From Pedosphaera sp. (GTDB taxonomy: Bacteria > Verrucomicrobiota > Verrucomicrobiia > Limisphaerales > JADLHS01): 33,495 nt of DNA. The DNA lies in the NCBI GenBank assembly GCA_009695195.1, contig SIBJ01000042.1:1-33495 (forward strand), written 5' to 3'. This document shows, piece after piece, positions 7,871 to 16,071 of this stretch. Numbering within the stretch: the stretch's first letter is position 1; every line of letters begins with the position of its first letter. Under the pieces are notes generated by a model. That model did not search any database and was not told where the DNA came from. It saw only the letters and a program-made list of their open reading frames with translations. The translations under genes and the position numbers were made by a program.

Positions 7871-9679
7871 TTGGTTTCCCTGCGCCGTGGCCAGTTCACG
7901 ACGATTGAACCGCCAGATCCCAAACAGCGCAAAAATACCGCCGAGCACCACCACGATCTGTCCGACCGCCGCGCCAAGTGCGTTCCACGTGATGCTGCGG
8001 CCCGTGCTCAACGAATCAATCGGCGAAAAATCCTTCGCGAAGTTGATCAGCTTCAACATCACCTTGAAGAACGGAATCACCACGACATCCACCACCGAAT
8101 GTCCGCTCGTGCCCGCCTCCGAATCGTGGCCCATGATCGTGCCGGCTTCGACAGCGCTGGACATCGTGCCCGTGGAAAAAGCCATCAGCAGCACGGCCAG
8201 CGACGCGAACGACGCGACCGGAAACGACAGGAAACTCGCCGCCGCCAGCCCGAGCGCCGCCAGCACTGCCATCCAGCAAAAAATGATTCCCAGCCCGCGC
8301 GCGAAGTTCAACCCGAACCCGCTTTCGCGATACAAAACCTCCATGCCTTCATCGAGCGGAAAGAGCAGCGTGGTGCCGTTGACGTTGCGAAACAGGATCG
8401 TCAAAACGCCGCTCTCATCGAACAGGTCCGGGGGGATTTCAAATTCGTGGAAGGTGTCCGGCGCCAGGCTCATCGGCTCGGGCGTCTGCCAGTAATTTTT
8501 TGTTTTGCCCGGCGAGCCAGCCTGCCAGAGCGCGTAGAAAGTTCCGGACGGACTTTTTTCCGCCGCGTTGAATTTCACACGCAGGTAAAGCGGCTGGCCG
8601 TGAAGGTAATTTTTCGCGAGGCCGAGGTTGATCTGCCACGGACGGATCGCGCCGGGCGGCACGACCTGCGCGCCGGCTTTGAATTGTTCCTTGATCTGCT
8701 GGCGCACCAGTTTGATTTCCTCCGGACCGATCTGCCCTTTCGCCAACACCTCTTTCAGTCGCTCGTCGGTCGCCTGTTCGATTTCCTTTTCGAAGGTCGC
8801 CTCGCGCGCTGAGCCGCGCGCCACAAAAATTTCATTGCGCAGGATGCGCTGTTCTTCCGCCGGCAGCTTCGTCGCGCGCCATTGGAGCAACGCGTAAACG
8901 CTGCCGCCGGAAATCGCCAGCAGCGCGGCGTTGAGCGACATGAGGCCGAGCCATTTGCCGAGCCAGATCTGCCAGCGCGCGATGGGTTTCACCACCACCA
9001 TCTGCATCTGGCACTCCTCGATATCGCGCGCCAGCGTGCCGCACGAAAGCCACAGCGTCGAAATCCCGAGCAACGCCGTGATGACGGTCAATGTGTAAGT
9101 CAGCAAAATCTGCGTGAACCCGCGCGCCGTTCCGTCGTCCTTGATCAAGATCGGCAGCCCCACCACCGCCGCCAGCAACAGCACCGCGATGACGATGAAC
9201 AGCCGGTACCGGAACGCGGCTTTCCAGGTCAACCCAGCGATCGCAAAGACGCGTTGAAACCAGCCTGGCAAATGCAAAAACCCCATTGTTGACTTAGCCT
9301 TGGCTGATTCTGTTTCCTTTCCGCGCAAAAATGCGCCGACAGATTCGCTCGGAGATTTGGCGGTCATAATTCCTGCAGAGGAATAGCCGTAGCGCTCAAT
9401 TTTCACGGCGCGCCAAGAATTACCTTTCCGCCCAATCAAAAATTGCAAAGCCAAAGACAGGGTTGTCGAAACGAAATGATACCCACCAAAAAGGGTCATT
9501 TCACCAACAGCGAAAACGAAGAGGCCTAAGAAAACTGCAAGAAGGACAGAGCCGTGCAACCAAAGGCCACGCGAAAATGCCCAAATCCAAGTGAAGAAAA
9601 AGCCCGGCCAACTGAAGCCGCGTTTTACCGCGACTGGGGAAGCGGAAGGTTTTGTAAAGATCTCGAACTCGCGCAACAT
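7868..9679 (-). CDS. ABC-2 type permease with N-terminal DUF2628-like domain
   Basis: The 603-residue membrane protein has two parts. Residues 1-130 (SWPGFFFTWIWAFSRGLWLHG, then two membrane segments and GNSWRAVKIERYGYS) resemble the small DUF2628 membrane family. Residues 132-603 form an ABC-2 permease: membrane segments at about 152-210, MVVVKPIARWQIWLGKWLG at about 230-250, a large soluble insert (about 265-440) and four or so C-terminal membrane segments. An internal ATG at 9286 (Met132) would start a conventional permease. A GGAGGG ribosome-binding site at 9690-9695 supports the long start at 9679, so the fusion is probably translated. The 5' portion is visibly less GC-rich than the rest. 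It follows the ABC ATPase by 17 bp. Confidence 0.88.
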   Translation of the reverse strand: MLREFEIFTKPSASPVAVKRGFSWPGFFFTWIWAFSRGLWLHGSVLLAVFLGLFVFAVGEMTLFGGYHFVSTTLSLALQFLIGRKGNSWRAVKIERYGYSSAGIMTAKSPSESVGAFLRGKETESAKAKSTMGFLHLPGWFQRVFAIAGLTWKAAFRYRLFIVIAVLLLAAVVGLPILIKDDGTARGFTQILLTYTLTVITALLGISTLWLSCGTLARDIEECQMQMVVVKPIARWQIWLGKWLGLMSLNAALLAISGGSVYALLQWRATKLPAEEQRILRNEIFVARGSAREATFEKEIEQATDERLKEVLAKGQIGPEEIKLVRQQIKEQFKAGAQVVPPGAIRPWQINLGLAKNYLHGQPLYLRVKFNAAEKSPSGTFYALWQAGSPGKTKNYWQTPEPMSLAPDTFHEFEIPPDLFDESGVLTILFRNVNGTTLLFPLDEGMEVLYRESGFGLNFARGLGIIFCWMAVLAALGLAAASFLSFPVASFASLAVLLMAFSTGTMSSAVEAGTIMGHDSEAGTSGHSVVDVVVIPFFKVMLKLINFAKDFSPIDSLSTGRSITWNALGAAVGQIVVVLGGIFALFGIWRFNRRELATAQGNQ

Positions 9680-9689
9680 GAGTTTCTAG

Positions 9690-9695
9690 CCCTCC
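9690..9695 (-). promoter_or_regulatory. Ribosome-binding site of the fused ABC permease
   Basis: GGAGGG on the minus strand lies ten bases before the ATG at 9679. It supports the long start that includes the DUF2628-like domain over the internal ATG at 9286. Confidence 0.6.
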
Positions 9696-9696
9696 A

Positions 9697-10902
9697 TCAC
9701 TTCGGTTTGCCGAGTAGCGAAGAAAGCTTCTCATTCGCCTTTGCCAAATCTTCCGGTTTCGTTTCGGTGAGTGCCGGTTGGGCTGACGGCGTCACCGGCT
9801 CGGCTTTGGTCAACGCCTCCAGCTTTTTCTCGTTCACAGCGGGCTTTGCCTCGCCCGCCGGTGCGACCGCAGCGGGCGCGGCCTGCGGCAGCGTCAACTT
9901 CTCCAAAACTTTTTCCGTGGCGGGCTTTGCTTCCGCATCGCCGCGAAGATAAGCCGCCACGCGCGCGCCGGATTGCGCGCCGCTGGTTTGCTGGGCGGCC
10001 TGCTTCGCCTTCTCGACCACTTCGAGAAAGTAGCTCTCGAGATTTTGCGTCGGATTGTCCACGCGCACTTCGCCGGTCGAAACATCCTTGCGGATGATTT
10101 CCAGCACGCGCTCCATCGTCTCGCGCGACAGCACCGGCGTCGTGATGCGCAGCGTGTCCGGTTTGGCGAGCAATTCCTTCAGCGTCCCCATCGCCTGCAC
10201 CTTGCCGCCGTAATAGATCACCACGCGGTCGCAAACGTCTTCCACGTCCGACAACAAGTGACTGCTGAGAATCACCGTCTTGCCGCGCCGCGCCAGTGCG
10301 CGAATCAAATCCTTGATCTCGCGACAACCGATGGGGTCCAAACCGGAAGTCGGTTCATCGAGAATGACGAGATCGGGATCGTTGATGAGCGCCTGCGCCA
10401 GACCGATGCGGCGTTGCATGCCTTTGGAAAATTCTCCGACCGCGCGCGTGCGCGTCTGGCTCAGGCCGACCATTTCCAGCAATTGCTCCGCACGATTGTT
10501 ACGGTCGCCCTTGTCGAGCTGGAACAGGTTGCCGAAGAAATCCAGCGTCTCGCGCGAGTTGAGGTAGCGGTAGAGATACGATTCCTCCGGCAGATAGCCG
10601 ATGCGCGACTTCGTCTGCACGTGCCGCGGCGAATGGCCGAAGACCTCGATGTGCCCCTTGGTCGGGTAAAGCAGACCGAGCAGCAACTTCACCGTGGTGG
10701 ACTTGCCCGAGCCGTTCGGGCCGAGCAAACCGAACACCTCGCCGCGCCGCACCTCGAAATCCACGTCGTCCACCGCGCGCGCCTTGGGGCGGTGCCAGAA
10801 ATCTTTGAAGACCTTGGTCAGCCCGCGCACGGAGACGACGACTTCGGCGTCGGATTGCGGATTGCGGATTGCGGATTGCGGATTGGGTTCAACGGCGGTC
10901 AT
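9697..10902 (-). CDS. ABC transporter ATP-binding protein
   Basis: The 401-residue protein is a CcmA/GldA-like ABC ATPase. Walker A is GPNGSGKST (61-69), the signature FSKGMQRR (158-165), Walker B LVILDEPTSGLDP (178-190) and the switch His215. The Q-loop reads GYLPEESYLY with Glu in place of Gln. After about residue 300 a long Ala/Pro/Glu/Lys-rich tail follows, unusual for the family and probably disordered. Residues 7-17 (NPQSAIRNPQS) are encoded by a 7-bp tandem repeat. The gene is followed by its likely permease partner at 9679 and preceded at 9 bp by doc. It probably energises both this permease and perhaps the permease at 18957, the only other one in the run. Confidence 0.93.
   Translation of the reverse strand: MTAVEPNPQSAIRNPQSDAEVVVSVRGLTKVFKDFWHRPKARAVDDVDFEVRRGEVFGLLGPNGSGKSTTVKLLLGLLYPTKGHIEVFGHSPRHVQTKSRIGYLPEESYLYRYLNSRETLDFFGNLFQLDKGDRNNRAEQLLEMVGLSQTRTRAVGEFSKGMQRRIGLAQALINDPDLVILDEPTSGLDPIGCREIKDLIRALARRGKTVILSSHLLSDVEDVCDRVVIYYGGKVQAMGTLKELLAKPDTLRITTPVLSRETMERVLEIIRKDVSTGEVRVDNPTQNLESYFLEVVEKAKQAAQQTSGAQSGARVAAYLRGDAEAKPATEKVLEKLTLPQAAPAAVAPAGEAKPAVNEKKLEALTKAEPVTPSAQPALTETKPEDLAKANEKLSSLLGKPK
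10851..10885. repeat. Heptanucleotide array CGGATTG x5
   Basis: Five perfect CGGATTG units lie inside the ABC ATPase coding sequence, near its start. They encode the NPQSAIR cycle. Loss or gain of one unit would shift the frame; three units would keep it. Confidence 0.97.
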
Positions 10903-10911
10903 GTGAAAGTT

Positions 10912-11295
10912 TTATTCGTTGGCACGTTTGCGAAACATGGCGGCAAGGTCGGCTCTTGTCATCCGTTTTTCAGCGATGGCGATCATGGCGTTGTAGATTT
11001 CCGACTCATCAATCGGCAGCTTCACATCATTGCCTTTCAAAAACGTCAGTGCCGCCGCCACCGCCGTGCGCTTGTTTCCGTCAAGGTAGGCTTGTGCTTC
11101 GGCAATGTGAAACGCATAACTCGCCGCCATGTCGAACACGTCTCCGCGCCCATAGAGGTAAGTGTTCCGTGCCGAAGCAATCGCCGATTCAACTAATCCC
11201 CGATCCCGAACACCCGAACTGCCGCCGAACAAAGCCAGCGAATCAGCATGAAGTTGCTCGATGATCGCCGGGGTCAGGAATTCCGGTTCGCGCAC
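10912..11295 (-). CDS. doc: Doc-type (Fic fold) toxin
   Basis: The 127-residue protein carries the Doc/Fic active-site motif in HIAEAQAYLDGNKRTAVAAALTFL (about 63-86), with the catalytic His and the GNKR loop. The N-terminus (FLTPAIIEQLHADSLALFGG...VRDRGLVESAIA) is typical of death-on-curing proteins. Doc kinases phosphorylate elongation factor EF-Tu and stop translation. The small gene at 11299-11505 lies three bases upstream and is its likely antitoxin. The pair sits in line with the ABC ATPase, nine bases before its start, so the transporter gene may depend on the toxin-antitoxin promoter. Confidence 0.92.
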   Translation of the reverse strand: MREPEFLTPAIIEQLHADSLALFGGSSGVRDRGLVESAIASARNTYLYGRGDVFDMAASYAFHIAEAQAYLDGNKRTAVAAALTFLKGNDVKLPIDESEIYNAMIAIAEKRMTRADLAAMFRKRANE

Positions 11296-11298
11296 AAG

Positions 11299-11505
11299 TC
11301 AACTCGCGAGCTTGCGAAACAACCCGGCGTGCTCCGAAAAAATCTCCGCGCTCACGGCCTTGGCCTTGCGCGCATCCATGTAACGCACGCCCGGCTCGTC
11401 GCGCAAGGTGTCGTCGCTTCCCAGGCTCTTCAGAAAAGCAAACACGCGCTCCTGCTCATCGCGTGGCAACAGCTTGATTTGTTCAATGATTTCTAATGCG
11501 CTCAT
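11299..11505 (-). CDS. Putative antitoxin partner of Doc
   Basis: A 68-residue acidic protein lies immediately upstream of doc. Its N-terminus (ALEIIEQIKLLPRDEQERVFAFLKSL) resembles the helical dimerisation region of several small antitoxin families. The C-terminus (SAEIFSEHAGLFRKLAS) could be the toxin-binding tail. It is not a classical Phd, since the Phd YefM-type N-terminus is missing. Assignment rests on position, size and the short gap to doc. Confidence 0.75.
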   Translation of the reverse strand: MSALEIIEQIKLLPRDEQERVFAFLKSLGSDDTLRDEPGVRYMDARKAKAVSAEIFSEHAGLFRKLAS

Positions 11506-11549
11506 GGTTTCAAGCTATCAGCTTTCTCCGTCGGCAACAAGGTTCTTGG

Positions 11550-13544
11550 TTACGCCGGCTTCGGCACGAGTTGCCCGGGTTGCGCACCGCTGTCGCCCTT
11601 CGGCGCGGCGGGTTCGGGATGGAAATGTTCCAGTTCCTCGCCCTTGCGCACGAGACGGGCGCTGTTGAAAATCACGATGAACGTCCCGGTCACGTGCAGC
11701 ATCGAAGCCGTGATCGGCGTCAGCCAGCCGAACGCCGCCGCGCTCAGGCCGCCGAGAATGAAGAACACGCCGAAGAGAAAATTCTGGTTGATGACCGCGC
11801 GCGTGCTGCGCGAGAGCTTCACCAGGAACGGCAACCGGCGAAGGTCGTTGTTCATCAGCGCAATCGTCGCGCTGTGGATGGCCACTTCGCTGCCCGCCGC
11901 GCCCATCGCGATGCCGATGTCGCCCGCCGCGAGCGCCGGCGCGTCGTTCACGCCGTCGCCGATGACCGCGACCTTGTAGCCCTTCGCTTTCATGGCGCGG
12001 ACGAACTCGACTTTATTCTGCGGCAGGCACTCGCCCTGCGCTTCTTCGCAACCGATCTCCGCCGCGACGCGCGTAGCCACGGCTTGTCGGTCGCCCGAGA
12101 TCATCGCGATACGGCGCACGCCGGCTTCCTTCAACTCGGCGAGCGATTCCTTCGCCTCGGCGCGCGTCTGATCCTGCAAGCCGACCCAGCCGATGCACTT
12201 CCCGTCGCGCGCGACGAAAATCAAACTCCAGCCTTCCGTCTCGTTCAGGTCAACGGACTTCTCAAAATTCTCCGCGACGCCGTTGTCTTTGAGCCACTGC
12301 GCGCGACCCACAAAAATCTTCGCACCGCCCACGTCCGCCTTCACGCCGCGTCCGGCGGTCTCGGCGAAATCCTTCGGCTCGGTGAGCGGCACGCCGGCTT
12401 CGGTCGCGATCTGCGCGAGGGCTTTCGCCGTCGGATGATTGCTGTATTTCTCCGCGCTGGCGGCGATGCGCAAAAGTTCGGCGGGTTTCACGTCGCCGAT
12501 CGGCGCGAGGCGGCTCACGGCGAGTTCGCCGGTGGTGAGCGTGCCGGTTTTGTCGAAGACGAACGCGTTGATCTTCGCCGCCAGTTCGATGTCGGCGACA
12601 TTCTTGATCAAAATCCCCAAACGTGCGGCGGCGGAAAGCGCAGCGACCATCGCGGTGGGCGTGGCGAGAATGAAAGCGCACGGGCACGACACGACGAACA
12701 CCGAGATCACGCGGTTGAGATCGCGCGTGAACGCCCACACCAGCGCGCCGATGACGAGCACGAGCGGCGTGTAAAAGTTCATGTATTGGTCCACGATCTT
12801 CATGATCGGGAGCTTCGTCTTCTCGGCGGCGAGAATCAGTTCGCGCACGCGGCCCAGCGTCGTGTCCGTACCGGCGCGGGTGACTTTGATTTCCAAAACG
12901 CCGGTCAAATTCTGCGTGCCGGCAAAGACTTCGTCGCCCGGCTTCTTATCCACGGGCAATGATTCGCCGGTGATGGTGGCCTGATTGAACGAACCCTGGC
13001 CGTTCACGATCACGCCGTCCGCCGCGACGTTGTCGCCGGGCCGGATGCGGATCACGTCGCCGATGGCGAGCTGGCTGGCGGGGATTTCTTCTTCGGACTT
13101 GTCGGCCTTGATGCGCCGCGCTTTCGTGGGCGTGAGTTTGATGAGCGATTCAATCGAAGCCCGTGCGCCTTCCGCCGTGCGCGTCTCGATGATTTCGCCG
13201 AGCAACATGAAGAACGCCACCACGCCGGCGGTCTTGTAGTCGCCCGACGCGAACGCCGCGAGCACGGCGATGGCGACAAGTTCGTTGATGCTGAGCCGAC
13301 CGACTTTCAAATCTCTTACCGCCGTGACGATGATGGGCCAGCCGAGGATGATCGAGCCGATGAACGCGCTCGCGCTCGCGACGGTGTGCGAACTTTCAAA
13401 CACCCAGTCCACGATGAAGGCGTTGAGAACGAAGACGACGCCGACGAGTGTCTGCCACAGGCGCACGGGCGCGTGTTCGTGGTCGTGGCCGCACGCGGCG
13501 CAGGATTCGTCGTGCTCGTGGCTGAGGAGAGAAGTGACCTGCAT
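11550..13544 (-). CDS. P1B-type heavy-metal translocating ATPase
   Basis: From the ATG at 13544 the protein has 664 residues. It contains all P-type landmarks: TGES (about 192), the membrane CPC motif (287-289), the phosphorylation site DKTGT (about 331), a late NHPTAKAL (HP motif) and GDGVNDAPAL. The N-terminus is short and His/Cys-rich (SHEHDESCAACGHDHEH) in place of a folded HMA domain. The last membrane helix carries HVTGTFIVIFNSARL. Together these suggest Zn/Cd/Co-type (P1B-2-like) export rather than Cu, but substrate is not certain. A start at 13583 would overlap the nuclease gene and adds no conserved sequence. It lies between the nuclease and the antitoxin gene on the same strand. Confidence 0.92.
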   Translation of the reverse strand: MQVTSLLSHEHDESCAACGHDHEHAPVRLWQTLVGVVFVLNAFIVDWVFESSHTVASASAFIGSIILGWPIIVTAVRDLKVGRLSINELVAIAVLAAFASGDYKTAGVVAFFMLLGEIIETRTAEGARASIESLIKLTPTKARRIKADKSEEEIPASQLAIGDVIRIRPGDNVAADGVIVNGQGSFNQATITGESLPVDKKPGDEVFAGTQNLTGVLEIKVTRAGTDTTLGRVRELILAAEKTKLPIMKIVDQYMNFYTPLVLVIGALVWAFTRDLNRVISVFVVSCPCAFILATPTAMVAALSAAARLGILIKNVADIELAAKINAFVFDKTGTLTTGELAVSRLAPIGDVKPAELLRIAASAEKYSNHPTAKALAQIATEAGVPLTEPKDFAETAGRGVKADVGGAKIFVGRAQWLKDNGVAENFEKSVDLNETEGWSLIFVARDGKCIGWVGLQDQTRAEAKESLAELKEAGVRRIAMISGDRQAVATRVAAEIGCEEAQGECLPQNKVEFVRAMKAKGYKVAVIGDGVNDAPALAAGDIGIAMGAAGSEVAIHSATIALMNNDLRRLPFLVKLSRSTRAVINQNFLFGVFFILGGLSAAAFGWLTPITASMLHVTGTFIVIFNSARLVRKGEELEHFHPEPAAPKGDSGAQPGQLVPKPA

Positions 13545-13560
13545 AAAATCAAAATTAAAT

Positions 13561-14934
13561 TTACCTGATGCCCAAAACGTCAATTATTTTTTCTTTGGAA
13601 AGAATTCCAGTTACAAGAAATAGCTGTTCTAGGCGGCTGTGGTCTAGTTCAACATCCTTGAGTTTTTCTTCGATTAAAAATAGAAGGTTCGAAGCTGAAA
13701 CCATTACGATTGGAATGCGAGTTCTCCTGTAAACATCCAAAATAAGGTTAATGTTTGTCGGGCTTTCATCAAATTGAGATGACACAATCAAAAAAGACGC
13801 GCGATTCACACGAAGCTTTTTTAATTCATCAGTTTTGGATTTAATGTATTCGTAAATTTGCCTGTCGTTTGTGCCGACGCGAAATTTATCTCCTGTGGCT
13901 TTTGCATCGTAGATGATCGCGTAGTCACCATCTGCAACATTTAACGAGATTGCAAAACCATCGGGCTCGCGTCCCTTTCCTTGTCCCAATTCCGTCGCTT
14001 CGAAGCCAAGCAAGGTGAAGGCAATCCGAATTTTTGATTCAAATGCTTTTTCCGGCTTCAAATTATTTTGTTTCGACCATTCTGTTTCTTTGTTGAGGGC
14101 GAGGTCGCAAAGGTCTGCTACAATGGGCGGTAGCCATTCATTAACGACTTGATTATACGATTTCGGTCTTTGAGTCTTGGACGCAACCTTTGTCGAATCT
14201 TGATTGTCGTTAGTTTCGGCAGCGGGGTTTGAATCGGACTTCAAAAACTGTTTCCACAACACATGTTCAACAAACCAAAATGGATTTTGAACAGGAAAGC
14301 TGACATTCTTTTTATACAGACTTGCCAGTTCGTTCATCACCCCGACAAACCAAATGTAATTCTGTCCCGCAGTTTCTTGCTTGCCAGCCACAAGACCAAG
14401 CGCATCAAGAACTCTTTTTGAAGAGTTGTAAGAAACTGGCCACAGGGTTTTGTTTTGAAGCTCCCAAAAATATGAAAGTACAAACGCCACCGAAGCGACT
14501 CTTGGCATTGACAAGACATTGGTTTCAGCAGAGCGAGCAGAGCGCTTTTCCAAAATATATGCTGTGAACGAATCAATTTTTTCTGTTGCTTCTTTTTCCG
14601 TCTTTGGAACAAGCAGGGCTTTTCTAAAGACTAACTCCTTGTCATCTCCCACTACATTTTTGACAAGTTGGTTTAATTGCATTTGTCCGCTCGTTCCTTT
14701 GAACCCCCAAAATGGAAACTCCCGACATTTTACGTCGTGTTTTTCTTTGAAGTCATTAAGATTGATTTTTTCGGAGAGAAAATCGGTGACGAGACTATTC
14801 AGTTCAGGGATTGCGGAAATCCGTTTTTTGTGAAATTCCTCAAACGGTTCTTCGCGGCCTTCGCTATTGATAAAAGGATGAGCCAGAAATTCCTTGAGAT
14901 ATTCAAGGAGACGTTCTTTCTGGGCAGAATTCAT
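13561..14934 (-). CDS. FokI-like PD-(D/E)XK nuclease, stand-alone
   Basis: The 457-residue protein ends in a PD-(D/E)XK fold resembling the FokI cleavage domain: Glu299 (FESKIRIAF), GREPDGFA with Asp325, YAIIYDAKA with Asp343 and Lys345, then FLIVSSQF and a C-terminal helix. FokI has RKPDGA and IVDTKA at the same spacing, within one residue. The N-terminal half (WGFKGTSGQM at about 76-85, a Trp/Tyr-rich middle) is probably the recognition part; I do not recognise it with confidence. The gene is conspicuously AT-rich against its GC-rich neighbours and lies 16 bases from each. No methyltransferase is near. It looks like a transferred restriction or defence nuclease. Confidence 0.8.
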   Translation of the reverse strand: MNSAQKERLLEYLKEFLAHPFINSEGREEPFEEFHKKRISAIPELNSLVTDFLSEKINLNDFKEKHDVKCREFPFWGFKGTSGQMQLNQLVKNVVGDDKELVFRKALLVPKTEKEATEKIDSFTAYILEKRSARSAETNVLSMPRVASVAFVLSYFWELQNKTLWPVSYNSSKRVLDALGLVAGKQETAGQNYIWFVGVMNELASLYKKNVSFPVQNPFWFVEHVLWKQFLKSDSNPAAETNDNQDSTKVASKTQRPKSYNQVVNEWLPPIVADLCDLALNKETEWSKQNNLKPEKAFESKIRIAFTLLGFEATELGQGKGREPDGFAISLNVADGDYAIIYDAKATGDKFRVGTNDRQIYEYIKSKTDELKKLRVNRASFLIVSSQFDESPTNINLILDVYRRTRIPIVMVSASNLLFLIEEKLKDVELDHSRLEQLFLVTGILSKEKIIDVLGIR

Positions 14935-14950
14935 GAGGTGTTAAATTCTT

Positions 14951-16066
14951 TTACGGCTTCGCTTCTTCGGTTTTCTGTTTCGGCGGTTCCGGGCTTAACA
15001 GCAGGCGCAGTTCCGCGGGTTTGCCATCGGGTGTCGTCGGCAGAAACATTTTCTTGTCCGCGCTGGCGAACACGCGGCCCATCGTTTCGACCAGCCGCTG
15101 ATGCCGGAACAATTCCGGGTTGGCTGAATATTTCGGCAGCACCTTGCCGTAGGTGGCGGCAAACGCCGTGAGGTCATCAATCAACTTCTTCCGCTCCACC
15201 TGCGCGAGGTTGATGCGATTGGTGGCATCCGAACTTGCGCGGTTCAGGCGCTCGTTTTCATACGCGCGCGCGCCGGAGATCACCGTCGTGCTCTTCTGCC
15301 CGGCGATGGTGACGTTGGCAAAGGCCTGTTTCAACTGCCGCGGCTCGCGGCTTTGCACCACACACTGGTCCACCACCACGCCGAGCTTCTGATCTTCGAT
15401 CAACTTCGTGACGCGGCGGCGCACGGCATCCTGAAAACCGGATGCGTCCTTGAGCAACAGGTCGTCCATCTTGAAACGCGCCGCCGTGGACACGAGCGAG
15501 TTGTTCAACGCGTTCACCACCGCGTTTGACACGCCGGCGAGCGTGAAACTCTGGTTCGTGTCGCTCGCAAAATCGAACACGCAGCGCACCGGATCATCAA
15601 TGCGATAACTCAACGTCGCCTTCGTGTGAACGATGTTGCCGTCGGCGGTGAGGGCGTAGCCGTCAATGGCGGGATTCAACGTGGGCCCGGGGGGCGGTTC
15701 TTGACCCAGCGCTTCCTGATCCGTCGTCTGCGCAAACCAACAGCCGCGCGCCGTGACCTTTTGGATTTCGGTGATGGGAATCTTGATGACCTCGTCAATC
15801 GGATACGGAAACGCCCAGTGCAGACCCGGGCCCAACAAAACTTTGTCGCCGGCGCCGGATGGTTTTCCGAAATGCAGAATGATCGCCTGCTGCTGCGGCT
15901 TGACCTGGAAGCAACCCGAGATGAGGAACAGCACGAACAAACCGGCCATCACGTATTTGACGACGGCAAAGCTGCTCGCCAGCGCCTCGGCCAGCGCCTG
16001 CGACCCGCTGTCCATCCCGGCGTGGCGGGACGGATCGGAAGGAAGATTTTTTTGTTCGTTGCTCAT
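14951..16066 (-). CDS. SPFH-domain protein (HflK-like), third of three
   Basis: The 371-residue protein has one membrane segment (about 37-56, ending near a Cys in ISGCF). The SPFH/band-7 domain follows (IILHFGKPSGAGDKVLLGPGLHWAFPYPIDEVIKI), then a helical coiled-coil tail (ERLNRASSDATNRINLAQVERKKL). Such proteins assemble into large membrane-bound rings or rafts; HflK with HflC surrounds the FtsH protease. A GTG at 16075 would overlap the stop of the preceding SPFH gene; I prefer the ATG at 16066, which removes nothing conserved. The nuclease gene begins 16 bases after its stop. Confidence 0.88.
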   Translation of the reverse strand: MSNEQKNLPSDPSRHAGMDSGSQALAEALASSFAVVKYVMAGLFVLFLISGCFQVKPQQQAIILHFGKPSGAGDKVLLGPGLHWAFPYPIDEVIKIPITEIQKVTARGCWFAQTTDQEALGQEPPPGPTLNPAIDGYALTADGNIVHTKATLSYRIDDPVRCVFDFASDTNQSFTLAGVSNAVVNALNNSLVSTAARFKMDDLLLKDASGFQDAVRRRVTKLIEDQKLGVVVDQCVVQSREPRQLKQAFANVTIAGQKSTTVISGARAYENERLNRASSDATNRINLAQVERKKLIDDLTAFAATYGKVLPKYSANPELFRHQRLVETMGRVFASADKKMFLPTTPDGKPAELRLLLSPEPPKQKTEEAKP

Positions 16067-16071
16067 GCCGG

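Noticed and set aside
6186..8495. Long + strand open frame over the TPR-like and permease genes
   Set aside because: It runs antisense to two real genes on the minus strand and contains repeat-coded text; no domain is visible.
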